Assembly (NCBI GenBank): GCA_951213105.1
Contig: OX578146.1
Span: 48,887,275-48,951,274, forward strand
Length of the DNA stretch: 64,000 bases
DNA from: Amaurobius ferox
Taxonomy: Eukaryota; Arthropoda; Arachnida; Araneae; Amaurobiidae
Reading direction: 5' to 3'
Below are positions 1 through 11,800 of this stretch, piece by piece. Both the position numbers and the translations under genes were made by a program. Position 1 is the first letter of the stretch, and every line of letters starts with the position of its first letter. The notes under the pieces are model-generated. The model saw nothing but the letters and a program-made list of their open reading frames with translations. It did no database searches and was not told the origin of the DNA.

Positions 1-603
1 AATTTTCAAGGGTAGCGAACAGGCTGGTCGTCGAAAGCGGCTAGTATAAAATAAATTTCATTGACATTGCATTTTTGACTGGATAATATCAATTACGGTC
101 TTCAGATTTAAACATTATTATTAGCATTTCTTGGAGTATCATTGGTTTACAATGTAAAAGTTGAATGTATAGATATATTTTTAAGAATTTTCTTTTTTTA
201 AATTGGTTATTAGTTGGGGAGGTTTTGGTACTGTGTTTTTCTCCATGTATAGTGCAGGTTAGAGAAGTGTGAGGTAAAGTTGTAAAAAGGGAATTTGATG
301 TATGAGTTTGATTTATATAAATTATTGGCCTTCTTTTCAAAATTTTTAGTGGTCTGATGACATTGATATTTTATTTAGAATATGTTTTGATTATGAGTTT
401 AGAAATGATTAAGATTCTATATGTTTGTTCTGTTATATTATTTACAGTGTGTTGTTGTTGTTATTGTAGGCCTTTGTAACCGCTCTGGCCCGGCACATGC
501 AATTTGTTTGTAAATAAATTTGGGTTTCCTTTCCCGGCCGGGGGTTTTAAGCAGCTATAAGCCTGATTAGGCAAGCCCCCCGGCTTGGGACGACAAAAAA
601 AAA
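1..603 (+). mobile_element. Probable 3' end of a non-LTR retrotransposon
   Basis: The segment ends in a GC-rich block (about 467-591) followed by a run of A at 593-604, the usual layout of a LINE 3' tail. Just before the A-run is a perfect hairpin, CAAGCC-CCCC-GGCTTG, the kind of 3' structure a LINE reverse transcriptase can recognise. A GTT-rich stretch and an AATAAA lie upstream of it. The left edge of the window could be the end of an ORF (frame closing in a TAA near 50), but no conserved domain is visible. The next element (Polinton integrase) begins about 45 bases downstream. No target duplication could be fixed because the left end is outside the window. Confidence 0.45.
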
Positions 604-648
604 ACATTATTAAAAAGAAATAAATTTTACATTATTATTAAAGTACTC

Positions 649-1530
649 AAGAGGGACATCAAGAATTGGTTGCAAGGCATGGATACCTATACCTTACGCA
701 AGCCAGTTCAGCGGACGTTTAAAACCAATCGCGGCATATTATTATCTATGGATGAACAATGACAAGCTGATTTAGTTGATTTGTCTACACTGAGTCGACA
801 GAATGGCGTATTTCGCAATATTTGAAACTGTATCGATTTTTTATCTTAGTATGTGTGAGCTACCTTTGAAGCAGAAACGAGGGGTGGATATTTTGAATGT
901 CTTCCAGAATATTTGAAGAACGCATTCCAAAATATTTGTAGACGGATCAGGTACAGAATTTAAGAATCAGAAATTTAAAAAAATTCTAAAAGAGAATCAA
1001 GCCAAGTTTTTTACAATGTTTAATAGCATGAAAACATCTATTTTAATAGAACTTTGAAAGCGAAAATGTGGAAATGCTTTACCAATCAAAGTACCTATCG
1101 TTATTTGGATTTCTTGGATTTATTGATAAAGAGTTATAATCTTATGTATCAATCGAGTATTGAAAGAGCTCCTGCGGATGTAAATTCAAACAATGAACAA
1201 GAAGTGTGATTCACTCTCTATGGTGGCTCATCTAAATGCGTCTCGAAATCACATTGTGTGAATGTCCAAAATGAAAATAACCTTTGAGAAATGATATGAA
1301 ACAGACTGGTTGGAAGAATTGTGAAGCGAGAGCCAGCTGTAAACAGAATCGGGGATTTACTAGAAAAGTTCATACAAGGAACTTTCTACTTGCAAGAACT
1401 TCAAAAAGTGAAAATGAAAGAGGAATTTCCAGTCGAAAAAGTGTTTAAAAAAATTCTTCAAGAAAAATAAAATGGTATATTTTGTAAAATATCCAGGTTA
1501 TCTTCCTAAGTTTAACTAGTGGAAACCTGC
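649..1530 (+). pseudogene. Polinton/Maverick integrase, decayed
   Basis: This is a relic of the retroviral-type (rve) integrase of a Polinton/Maverick DNA transposon, the enzyme that joins element ends to host DNA. Family-typical segments appear in order but in different frames: MDTYTLRKPV (from about 676), QADLVDL (about 762), the DGSGTEF motif carrying a catalytic Asp (about 933), FNRTLKAKMWKC (about 1049), IERAPADVN (about 1159), GTFYLQELQKV (1378-1410) and a chromodomain-like VYFVKYPGYLPKFN (about 1473-1515). At least three frameshifts and several stops separate them, so no protein can be made. It is followed by other Polinton-type genes in the same orientation. The identification rests on the combination of motifs; the exact start is lost. 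Confidence 0.82.
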
Positions 1531-1589
1531 CTAATATTTATCTACTTCATAAAAGAAAGGATCTGATCTTTCTGAAATCAGTTGAAGAG

Positions 1590-2312
1590 ATGAGTTTATG
1601 TGTGACACTTCCTAGTAATAGCCTGATGAGTTACTTTCCTGATAATAAATTTTCTCATTTTATTACGAGATTACCCACTCCTATAGATGAACATCACTAC
1701 TTAGAACAATTTTATTGGATTTGATTTAGGTGATGGTAAAATGATAGGACACATAATTCCAACTAGATATTACGAAACGGTTCGAGACATTTTAAAAGCT
1801 ATTTTTTTTTATCAAAAATCATCAAAACAAGATCTCATTTCATTATGATCCTTTTACGAAGCGGATGCGTAAAAAACCAAATGAAAGTGATTTTGCAAGA
1901 TAGATTAGCCCAAGTATTGAATTTTAATGTAATTCGGAAGTCGGTGTGGAAGGCCCCCTACATTACAGATGTAGATTCTCATTATCGTTGCAGATGCTCT
2001 CATTATCATGTGCTGTTTGTGTATTTTGATATTGTGGAACCATACATTGTAGGAAATGGGTAAGTGTCTCTTTTACGCAATAGTGAAAGTCACAGGAAAC
2101 GACGATGAACTGTTTTCGAACTATTCGATGGCCCTCACTACCTATCCGTGAGTAGAAAAATAATTACTGAAATCATTATAAGGACACACAAGAGAATTCC
2201 TTTCTGGTAGGTCGGATGGTCTGGGTTTCAACAACAACACAAGAGAATTCAGTTTCACGTATGAACGTGGGCGTTCATACATGAAGCTACACTTTCGAAA
2301 AAGTATCTCCCA
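1590..2312 (+). pseudogene. Polinton virion-type gene, decayed
   Basis: The reading frame starts MSLCVTLPSNSLMSYFPDN and continues, through frameshifts, with segments such as RLAQVLNF (about 1900), PYITDVDSHY (about 1957), FDIVEPYIVGNG (about 2026) and SYMKLHFRKS near 2278. This order of motifs matches a conserved Polinton protein that sits next to the capsid genes and is thought to be a minor virion component; the exact role is inferred. Stops and shifts occur near 1725, 1845 and 2148. It lies between the integrase relic and the next virion-type relic, as expected for one decayed element. Confidence 0.6.
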
Positions 2313-2353
2313 TGATGTATGTACTTGTACTCTACGAGCGTTGCAAGACATTT

Positions 2354-2739
2354 TTTGACTACTACTATCTACAAACTACAACAAATGAACTTGATTACTA
2401 TCAAGGATCCGCTTTTAGAAAGGATATAGTTTCGCAATTCTTTTTTGTTCGGTTTTTAGAGCTGTTGTTCCCATTCACAGGTGCCAAAGTCGTGGGAAAG
2501 CAAATGTGGCAGAGACTGAATGTGAGGAATGATGTCTCTAGACAGGACCATCTTGATCAAGATGGCCCTGGTCTCGAAGAGATGAAGTGGCAACCAAACA
2601 CAATTTGAAAGAAGAGGGTCGTAATTTGATTGACATGGTTGCTACCCAAGTAAAGACTATGATTGGTTCTAGAAAAATCAATAAAAAGAGGGAACTCCAA
2701 GAATCAAGCGAGAGTTCGAGATATTTTCTCCTGAAGATG
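2354..2739 (+). pseudogene. Polinton small virion-type gene, decayed
   Basis: A tyrosine-rich start (DYYYLQ) is followed by LDYYQGSAF, then FPFTGAKVVGKQM and, after a frame change near 2590, NLKEEGRNLIDMVATQVK. The order (YYQGSAF, a GAK..GKQ block, then a basic helical tail) is that of a small Polinton protein encoded just upstream of the major capsid gene, proposed to be a minor capsid component. That role comes from knowledge of the family; the sequence itself shows only the motif order. A palindrome-like stretch (CAGGACCATCTTGATCAAGATGGCCCTG, interrupted) lies at 2539-2569 within it. Confidence 0.5.
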
Positions 2740-2979
2740 TCTATCCATAAAGATTCTTCCCCCTTGTACCAAGACTGAATTAGATTGATTTGTGACCTCA
2801 CCCACACAAACAGCTATAGAAGAAGGGCACTTTGTTGAATATAACCCGTTGTCTAACATACGAGATTGAAACAGAGACGAATATATGGATATGGGTTCTT
2901 CCTTTTTTTATGTGAAAGCGAAAATTATGAAATCGGATGGAGTACCTCCGTGCAGCCCACTAGATGAAATTACATTATT
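2740..2979 (+). pseudogene. Polinton major capsid gene, N-terminal remnant
   Basis: The N-terminal part of a Polinton double-jelly-roll major capsid protein can be read across two frames: TKTELD near 2766, then SPTQTAIEEGHFVEYNPLSN (about 2800-2860) and YMDMGSSFFYVKAKIMKSDG (2885-2942). The frame is open to about 2979, where a LINE interrupts it. Downstream of the LINE (after 5236) I could not recognise the rest of the gene. A stop within the linker and a frameshift make it non-functional even without the insertion. Confidence 0.62.
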
Positions 2980-5228
2980 TCCTGGAAAAAAGGGCGTGTG
3001 CCTCGAGAGTGGAAAAGGGCCACAGTCATACCTATTAAGAAACCAAATAAAAACTCTGGCTCGCTTGAGGACTATAGACCTATTGCATTGACCTGTACTA
3101 TAAGTAAATTATTAGAGAAAATGGTCCTCATCAGGCTCCAGTTCTTTCAAAACAACAATAATCTACTCCCTGGCGAACAATATGGTTTTCAGAGAGGCCA
3201 TAGCACTATTGATCTTGTTCTGTTCTTCGCCCAAACTATTAGAGACGCACAGAACTACAGGCCTACTCATCACAGTGTAGCGGTTCTATTGGATCTCACT
3301 AAGGCTTTCGACAGAGTGTGGAAGCATAAACTTATTATTAAATTACACGATACCTTTAACATCCGAGGTAATGCTTTGGCTTGGTTGTCTGACTATCTCA
3401 ATCAAAGATTTATTAGGGTTAAGTTCAATAAAACCCTCTCGGACAACTTTCACCTTAGCCAGGGTGTTCCCCAGGGAACAGTTCTCAGTCCAACTCTTTT
3501 TACTCTATACATGGCCGGATTCGAGAAAACTGTCTCCTCCGGGGTTAATATTGGAATTTTTGCGGACGATATCGCACTTTGGAGTAGTGGTGAGGTGGTT
3601 AAAGAGGTCGAGCTAGAGCTCAACAAGTCACTGGCAGCCATGTCCAGGTTTGCAGAAGAGCTCAAGATAAGTTTTAACCCTGCCAAGTCTATTACCACTT
3701 TCTTTACAACCAATAAACACATCTATAACTATCAACCATCCTTAATGCTCAACCACCATAGACTTCCCTACGAGAAACATCCTAGATATCTGGGTTTCGT
3801 TCTCGACCCCGAATTTACATGTAACAAACATATAGAATATATAACCTTGAAAGCCAGGAAACGTTTAAATATCATTAAACATATAGCTGGTAGAGATTGG
3901 GGCGCTGACGCTTCTACTCTCAGGATTTCCTATCAAGCTCTCATCAGACCCATTCTTGATTATGGCTTTCCTATTTACTGCTGTGCCTCAAAGACAAACT
4001 TGAAAAACTGGAGGGAGTTCAGCTAAGCGCCGCTCGCATCATTACCGGAATGAAACGAAGCTGTCCATCAGAGATTGTACTTTATGAGGCGGATTTGCAG
4101 CCTCTTATTGACAGAAGATTGGCAGGATTGGTCAAACACTTCAATAGACTTTACAGTCTAAACCAAGATAATAAAACTGCCGGTTATTTAAAAAATTGGA
4201 CTTGTAACCAGAGACTCAAGAAAAATAGTCCATTCAGTCAAATTAAATTTCAACAACTAATCGCAGAAAATGTTGAACCACATTTTCTACATAGTAATCT
4301 AAATCCTTGTGTAGAATTTTCCAATGTTCATTTCCATGAAGGCCTTGAAGCTACTCAAAATAAGAAAGATTATTTACCCGTTTTTCTTAAACAATTGGCC
4401 CTGGAGATTATTGCCAAAATCCCTCCAAATGATATTACTATCTACTCAGATGGTAGTAGAATGGACAAAAAGGCAGGAAGTGGAGTTTTTATTAAAACAC
4501 CTACAGATGAATACTCGATAAAACAACGAAACCCCGACTACTGCTCGGTTTTCCGAAGCGAATTATTAGCAATCAATATGGGACTTGAGATTATAATGAG
4601 TGCGGGCAACTATGGAGGTATCTGGATACTATCTGATAGCCGTAGCTCTATTCAACACCTTAAAAACTGGACCCACATTGGAGATAAAACCAGCTTATCT
4701 ATCCTTCAGAAAGTAAAAATCATCTCCCAACAGCATGAAATACACTTTCAGTGGATCCTGTCCCATGTGGATATTCACGGAAACGAACTGGCGGATTCCC
4801 TTGCTAGGGAGGGACTGGATCTTCCTGTTCCTGCTGCCGAGGAGTTTACTTACCTGGAACTATTCTCGAGGCAAAAGGCCCATAACAAGGAAAAATGGCT
4901 TCTGCCTCCCTCTCACTGCTGGTATAGGGGAAATAGACCAGGACTTTTTCTGTCTCTTCCTTGTGACAGGCAACTCAACACTTGTCTAACCCGGCTAGCC
5001 AGTGGACACTTGAAAGGCCTGTTGTATTCTGGAGGCCAAAAAACTTTTCCCATTTGCACTAAGTGCCGGCAAGTCCAGGCTTCGCCAGAACATATTTTGG
5101 ACTGTCTCGGGCTGGACAGGGAGGACATTTATGATTCTCCCCTTTTGGTGTCGGATTTTATTAAAGTCAACGGTTTTACTGATCTGATCTGACTCCGTCA
5201 GACCAGATGGGAGATTAGCAACAACACA
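2980..5228 (+). mobile_element. 5'-truncated LINE (RT + RNase H)
   Basis: This is a non-LTR retrotransposon copy lacking the 5' part (no endonuclease domain) and ending in an ACAACACAAC-type tail. The octamer ACATTATT occurs directly before it (2972-2979) and directly after it (5229-5236), a candidate target-site duplication. The first LINE codons begin exactly at the inferred breakpoint (Ser-Trp-Lys-Lys). The reverse transcriptase plus C-terminal RNase H arrangement points to the I/R1/LOA-type group of arthropod LINEs. It inserted into the Polinton capsid relic, so it is the younger element. Confidence 0.88.
2983..5192 (+). pseudogene. LINE reverse transcriptase-RNase H, frameshifted
   Basis: The frame starting at 2998 (PREWKRATVIPIKKPN) covers the RT fingers and palm: DYRPIALT, YGFQRGHST, LLDLTKAFDRVW, GVPQGTVLSPTLF and the catalytic FADDIALW box (about 3556-3579). 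It ends at 4026. A one-base-type frameshift near 4000-4015 moves the reading into the frame of LEGVQLSAAR, which continues from 4050 to a TGA at 5190. This second part holds an RNase H domain with all acidic residues in place: YSDGS (about 4443), RSELLAI, LSDSRSS and HGNELADSLA (about 4780). A C-x2-C...H-x4-C knuckle (CTKCRQ...HILDC) follows near 5056-5103. One frameshift in otherwise clean sequence suggests a recent insertion. Confidence 0.9.
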
Positions 5229-5236
5229 ACATTATT

Positions 5237-5769
5237 AATTCCATAAAATTAAATTTTAGAAAACCTCATTTGAAGTCCAAATATAAGTGACAGATAGCTT
5301 TCTGGCAGTTTATTATTTTGATTTTGTAAAATTAATAAAACGTACTTTTTAATCAATATTATCTCCAAATGTCGGCCCATACCACTGTGGAGGAAAGAAG
5401 AGAGGATTTTTCTTATTCTTCCCTCCACGCATACCACCATTACTATCCCTACCCGATGTGTATGTTTAACTTTTAAAAATATACCTACAAGTTGGATGCC
5501 AAACAAACGAAGACATCACAAGAAAAACTATGTCTATTTTTTGCAATCATATTATAGCTGAATGAAGAGGGTTCGCTGTTAGTTTTACTAATTTGGTTAT
5601 TTGTATCTGGCATCATTAAAGTTTACGATGTTTTGGTTTACATTTTGCTTTTTGCGGTGGGGGGCATAACTATGGCAAAAAACTTAAATTAGATTAAAAG
5701 GCTTTAAAAGCACATTCTAGTAAATAGTTCGAACAGTTTTGTTGTATTGCGTCATATAAATTAGTTGAC
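5237..5769 (+). promoter_or_regulatory. Upstream region / probable 5' UTR of MED23
   Basis: This stretch lies between the LINE insertion and the MED23 start codon, so the promoter is expected here or further upstream. No convincing TATA box, initiator or other element could be singled out. An in-frame TAG at 5725-5727 with no ATG between it and 5770 supports the chosen start. It may also contain remnants of the Polinton beyond the LINE, but nothing is recognisable. Confidence 0.35.
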
Positions 5770-5841
5770 ATGGAAACTGTGCTGTCCTCTGAGACGATCG
5801 TTGTGTTATCCGCTGTGGATCGTTTCGTAGAAGAAGTTCTT
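5770..5841 (+). CDS. MED23: MED23 exon 1 (start codon)
   Basis: It encodes residues 1-24, beginning METVLSSE and ending RFVEEVL, with donor gtaaat. Joined to exon 2 it gives EEVLFEGELDVAFHG, which aligns without gaps to the EEV...AF.G segment at the start of vertebrate MED23. The start context is GACATGG, and an in-frame stop lies 15 codons upstream. About a dozen residues precede the aligned part compared with the vertebrate protein. The open frame runs on to 6063, but the donor at 5842 and the fit with exon 2 mark the true end. Confidence 0.82.
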
Positions 5842-8800
5842 GTAAATATGCTGCTATTCTTATTAAAATGTTCGTTCGTAATTAATTGTGCAAAACTAGA
5901 AATGTCACCTGTTAATAGCCACACTATTAAAACTTTGCAAGTTTTCTGTAGGGAAAAGGAAAGGGGTGGTTGCTTAATTAGTAAATTTCCATGCCGGTGT
6001 AATAGGTCGTTTTGTGAGGATAGGCGCATTGGTTTGTTTGAGGTGATCTCTGAATGCAGTTGATTGATTGTTTATGCAGATTGTACTGTGCAAATCGCAA
6101 TTATTAAAACAGTAGAGTTTTATTACATATTTTGTTCCTATTTGAACACTGAAAGTCCAATTTTTATATTCAGCAATTTATTAAAGGTGTTTCATTAAAA
6201 AAAAAAATAATAATTCATAAAATAAATAAGATTTATATGTCACCATCCGGAATATATTTACTAATGTAACTGTGTCACAAGTACTCTGATATGATGGCAC
6301 AGCAAACCAAATGTAGCTTGCATTATAGCCATGTATAGGCTGTTGATATGTCAGTAATTGTTGAAAACTAAGCAAACTCTCTTAAAATGCATTGTTATCT
6401 CGTGTTGAATAATATGTTATTTGACTATCAGCAGGTAACATCAATTCTAACTTTAGAGGTTTGTAATAACCTGGGTATTATTAGTGTCAGGACTTCAAAC
6501 CTTGCTTCCTCTTTGTAAGGTTTTCTATAGTAGTTTTGCCCATGATGATTATTGTGCTTTCTTCTTGCAAAATATAAAGAATTTTTTTCTCAAAGTATAA
6601 GGAAAACATCACCTTAGCATAAATAAAAATTATATTTTATGCATAGACTAAATACCATTGCATTGTGTAATTTAAGGCAGTTATGTTTTATTTTTTTTGT
6701 GAGTTAGGGGTTTGAAATGACATTTTCAATAATACAGGTTATGATTGGGAAGCATAAATGCAAGTAGAAAATAATTCTCTGTATTATATTCTTTTTTGCT
6801 CTTACTTAAGTACCTATGTATGCATTATGCTATGATGAACCCTATAACTCTGTAAACTAAAAAACCAACAAGAGGGTTAATCTTCATCCTACAAAAATAA
6901 AATTTGATATTTTGACTTTTCAAAATAAGTAAATTTTGAAGGTGGCATGAAAGGATTTAGAAGCTTTTTGCGTTGATTTTATTTGGTAGTTTAGGGCACC
7001 CATCAAGATATCTATGGTAGTAGATGCTGTGCAGGCGGTGTTCTGTTACACACCCAACCTGCCGGCAATGCCCCTTTCCTGATTATATCATTTTTCACGA
7101 TGTCTGATTGAGCTACGTGAGTGAGACCATTCCATTATTTTACCGGACTTGCTTCTACCTGGTTTTGCTATTCAGTTGAGGATCATATCCATCATTCCAA
7201 GTGGTTAAGAGCTAACATAGCTCACTGTATCTTACATTATACCATTCGATGATAAAGGAGTGCTTCCTGTGAAAAAATTACTTCAAAAACTGATACTTTT
7301 GATGTGAAGATATGTGGGTTTTTCAACAGGTGCCCCAAAATGTGCACTCCTTGGATTTGGTAGTTCCTTAACTTTTATCAGACCAATAATACATAGAATA
7401 GGCTATATTAATTTGAATATGTTCTCAACTTTTTAGAATTTTTTTAAATACTTTTTGTCAAGTCTATATATTGGTACCTTTTGTTAAAAATAAAAATATG
7501 TCTTGCAGATTTTAGTAAATTGTTGATGACAAATTATATGAAAATACCCTAAATGTCTGTTGTGATACAACCATTCAAGAGACTTAATTAAAGAATAATA
7601 AAATCCCCTGAACAATCATATCTCAACACCTGATTGAGTCGGACACTCACATACAATAAAAGGGAAATTTTAATTAATTAAATACTTAATGGAAGGGGAT
7701 CGTATAGTGGGAAATAGAATTTTGAATATCAATAATAATTGCGTTGTGTTAATTTAAATATTAAAACATACTTGTATGTGAGCGCCTAAAATTTACCTTA
7801 TCTGTAGATTGATCTCATTTTTCTTTTTAATGTTGCAATCTGTTCCTGCACCATGATCAGAATCATAAGTTGATTTAAGGTTCTTTATGTGAAATGTCTC
7901 ACAATCAATAGGATGTGTAAAGTCACATGTTCCATAATGATAATTATCACATATTAGGACACCTTTTCTGCTAAGCTCCAGATCTCACAATGATGATGAC
8001 CACATCAAGAGCCCCTTTTCTACTACACTTAAAGTTCAAACTCACTTTGCAGAATTAAAATGAAATATTAGCAGGGCACAATTCCAAAAAAAATAAATTG
8101 ATAAACTGCACACAGGAATACCAATATGCACTTTGCTGTTGTAATATATTTCTCAATGTATAAATCAGATGCTAAAATATTTTAATCTTCATGATGACTT
8201 ATTAACTCTTTTCTATATTTTGAAAGCAAATCATTTTGAATAATCCACAAAAGGCAGATGAAAGAAGGTTATAATAATTATGTCGAATCAATAACCAACA
8301 TGTCGATTACTCCATAATTCAAATTTGCATATTAATAGACAATAGATGAATTTCACTGAAATTGTCCATAGAGGCAAAATGCTGCTGTCAAACTGGGAAA
8401 TAAATATAATTTCTTCAACTTGACTCAATAATTTAATAATGATAATCACTGAAGTATTTGATGTAGTAATCAATTGTTGTGACGTGTCACAACAATGTCT
8501 TCTTGATTTTTTTTTTTATTTTTTTATTTATAATTTTATAAATCTGCCAGTCAATGACTTCTATTTAAACACTAATGAAAATTGAGAACATGTTGGAGGA
8601 CAGAAATAGAGTTTAAAAAGGTAATCAATATCTATTGTTTTTCCTGGATGTGGCAATAAGATTTTGGCAATAGATGATGAGATACTTTTTCAGAGAAGTA
8701 AACAAGTTGTCATTATTTTTGAATACAAGTAAAAAGTATATTTGAGAAAAAAAAAAGCTGTCATTGTTTTAACATTCCCTTTTGATCAACTCAAACTATT

Positions 8801-11800
8801 GGAATTAAGAGTTTGGTTTGAATAGATAAACAAATTTAATTATTTTAGTCTGAATAAATGTTTTAATGTTGTTGAGACCCAGACCGTCCAACCTACCAGA
8901 AAGGTGTAAGGTAACTGTTTGGACGGCCGGGAAGAACCTCCCAATTTAGACCGGGACCCAGCGGGGGAGGCATCCACAGGGACCGTACCTCCTTCCCCTA
9001 CTGCCAACCTCTCGGAAGGACTTACGGACCCACATGTTTAATGTGATTGTACTCCGCGTGCATCAGGGTTCCCACTAAGTCAGGAAAAGAGGGGGAGAAT
9101 TTCTCTCCTTCCAGAAAATTTTGGGAGAGATTTTCTGTCATAAGGAGAGAAACTTAAAATTTCATTTTTTTTTTACCATGCTAATTTAGAAAGTAATAAA
9201 AATGAAAGCATTAACTCATATTCTTCGACATTTACATTTTTTAATTCTTAAAATTAACATTTTTTTAAAAAATTAATTTGGAGTCGTTTAAGTGTTAAGT
9301 AAGCACATTTTTGGTAATTTTATACCCCCCCCCCACACACACTTGTTAGCAAAAATACTCAAATTCCTGACTTCCCCCATGCTTACGTTATGATTGCTGA
9401 CATAACAACGTCTGACATAAAAACGTTGTTGCTGATGACGTTGCTGACATAAAAACGTCTACATGGGTTATTTTATGTAAAATGACTCGCATGCGAATTT
9501 ATGATTTTTTTGTCTGTAAACTGCAAAAGTTGAGGGTCGACTGTATTTACTTTATATTTTGATTTTTAAAATCATTTTATGATTAATGTTCATGCAGCAA
9601 TAGCAATTAAAAATTTTAACGATTTTTGATCGCCGAAGGCGAATATCGACGAAAGCTATTTCACTAAGCAAATAGAATTAGATAATAATTTTGACTTGAT
9701 GTTTGAAAATGGATTCTTTTTTTTTTTTTGTATTTTTTACAAAACTTGCAGAACTTGCAGAAAGATAAGGGTTGCATCGTCCTTTTGTTGAATCTCAAGC
9801 CAGGCATGTGATTTAGCCATTTTGTTTTAAAAGTGTCGACCTTTTTCTTTTTATTTTCAAAATAGCCTTTTATTTCATAAATAATATGTTTGTAAAATAA
9901 TTTTTCTGTATAAAACGCGAAATAATTACAAACACTGTAGTCGATGCAAACAGATTGGAAAAGTGGGAAATATTTTTCAAATTAAACGCGGTATGCCGAG
10001 GATCGCTTACAAATGCAGATTTTCGTGATGCTGCAAAATAACCCTTCATTTTATTAATAATAAGATAGAAAAATAGTTTGGTTTTCATTCTTTGTATATT
10101 AAACAAAATAATTATAAAAAAATTCAGTCTGCAAATATATTGTAAAAATGGCAAAAAGATTGGTCATCTCTCCTCAGAAATTGTGGGAATCGCCGTATGT
10201 GAACGCCATTTTCGCAATCGTGGAGAAACAGAGATTTTCAGATGTAAGAAAGGAATGTCTCCAATAAAAAATTTGTTCCTTCAAATTTTTTATCAGTTTG
10301 AGGCATATATAGCCAATTTCACGACATTTTCGGGATTTTTGTAACCTGTAGACATACTGTGTACGGGGGAAAGGATATTTTCGTCCGCGGAAAGAAGAAA
10401 ATTTCTCGAGCAAAACACGAAAAATGCGGAAAGTACTCGAAAAGAGCATAATTCAAATCCGTGAAAGAATCCTATATAAAAAAAAAAAAGCAAAATTTTA
10501 TTTGATCGAAATTGCGACCCGCACAAGCGGGGGAGACACTTATAGTTTTCTATAAAATATCTCGCTAATTAGAAACACGTAGTACTTTTAGTGTGCCCAA
10601 ATCGCGATTGACTGCGATTTACACGTAGCTATGGAATCGCGGTCCGCGATCGCTCGGCAATCGGCCTGCGATTCGCAACAACGAGACCACCGCGCGGCAA
10701 TCGGCCCGCGATTCGCAACAACGAGACCACTGCGCGGAAATCGGCCTGCGATTCGCAACAACGAGACCATCGCGCGGTAATCGGCCTGCGATTCGCAACA
10801 ACGAGACCACCGTGCGGCAATCGGCCCATGATTCGCAACAACGAGACCACTGATCGCGATTTGCGGTCGCGAAGTAATTGGCCCGATCTACCGGCCGCGG
10901 GCGTCGTGGAACAAAGGATTCTGGAGAAATTTCGCCAGAAATGACGACTTACTGTAATAATTTTAGTCATCAATGGCGACATGGCCACCGCGAATCTGCA
11001 TCTCTAGTCATCGGGCATCGGATTTCTTGGTATCCAATTTGAAGGAAAAAATAATTTTAGGCCGGAACTGGAGAGAGAGAAATTCTCGTGCAGTCTAAAT
11101 TTTTAAGCGAGAATTTTTAGGGTTTTCGCGAGAATCTCGCGGGTTCGCGCTGAAATGGGACCCCTGGCGTGCATAGGGTGGCAGTTTGGGCAGTGAAGAG
11201 AATCGAATCCGGGCCTTCTGAGTGCAATTTCTTCACGCTAATCACTGGGCTACTATACCCTAAATGTTTTAATGTGTGATGTCTCAAAATCTATGGATAA
11301 ATTATTGAATTTAAATTTTAATAATTACTTTTTTTTTCAGTTTGAAGGAGAGCTGGATGTTGCATTTCATGGATTTATTGTTCATACTTCAGATGACCAA
11401 TTGAAAATTTTGAAAGTATATCAAGAAAGTTTAAAAAATATGTTTTCTTCAATTTCTGAGGTATATTTTTATAACAAGTAATATAGCCAGGTTATTATAT
11501 TGTTTCTAATGTTGTAAATCAATCAGTGGTATTATTTATTATTGGCTTTATTAATCACTAGCAAATATATCCAGGGTAAGAAATTAGCGGGGGCCATGCA
11601 CGAAATGCAACCAAATTTTTATCGTTTGCGACCATGATTTCTGAATTGGGGGGGGGCCAAATCGCTACTAGAATTAAACCACAATAATTTACCAAAAATA
11701 ACCGAAAAAAAAAAGTAAATCTTTTCTTTTTCTTGTATAAAACAATAAGTCAATTTAAAATTTTTTATTTTCATAGTGTTTAAAATAACCTGAAAGAATC

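Larger units (their letters stand above)
8855..11275 (-). mobile_element. tRNA-derived SINE, split by a hAT element
   Basis: On the minus strand the 5' head (11260 down to about 11175) contains a polymerase III box A-like TAGCCCAGTGATTAGCG and a box B-like GGATTCGATTC about 33 bases on, i.e. a tRNA-related head. The body and tail continue at 9063 down to 8870 and end in a CAACAA-type tail. The 15-bp direct repeat TAAATGTTTTAATGT at 8855-8869 and 11261-11275 is the target duplication. The SINE proper is about 280 bp; the 2.1 kb in the middle is a later insertion. The tail resembles that of LINEs with CAA-type ends, a possible but unproven mobilising partner. Confidence 0.85.

Noticed and set aside
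2142..2807. Minus-strand frames of 69-89 codons
   Set aside because: They are antisense to decayed Polinton genes that carry the family motifs on the + strand.
5694..6029. Minus-strand frame of 111 codons overlapping exon 1
   Set aside because: No domain or start context; it is the opposite strand of a MED23 exon and its intron.
5842..6063. Continuation of the exon 1 reading frame as a single-exon protein of about 97 residues
   Set aside because: The frame crosses a good donor (CTT|gtaaat) and only the part before it aligns, without gaps, with MED23 when joined to exon 2.
7195..7260. tRNA-like box A (CCAAGTGGTTAAGAGC)
   Set aside because: No box B at the expected distance and no cloverleaf could be drawn.
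10651..10850. CRISPR-like array
   Set aside because: Whole units, not alternating repeats and spacers, are repeated; the host is an animal nuclear genome.
10588..10988. Several overlapping minus-strand frames of 60-119 codons
   Set aside because: They are generated by the 40-bp minisatellite read in three frames; the repetition is DNA-level, not protein-level.
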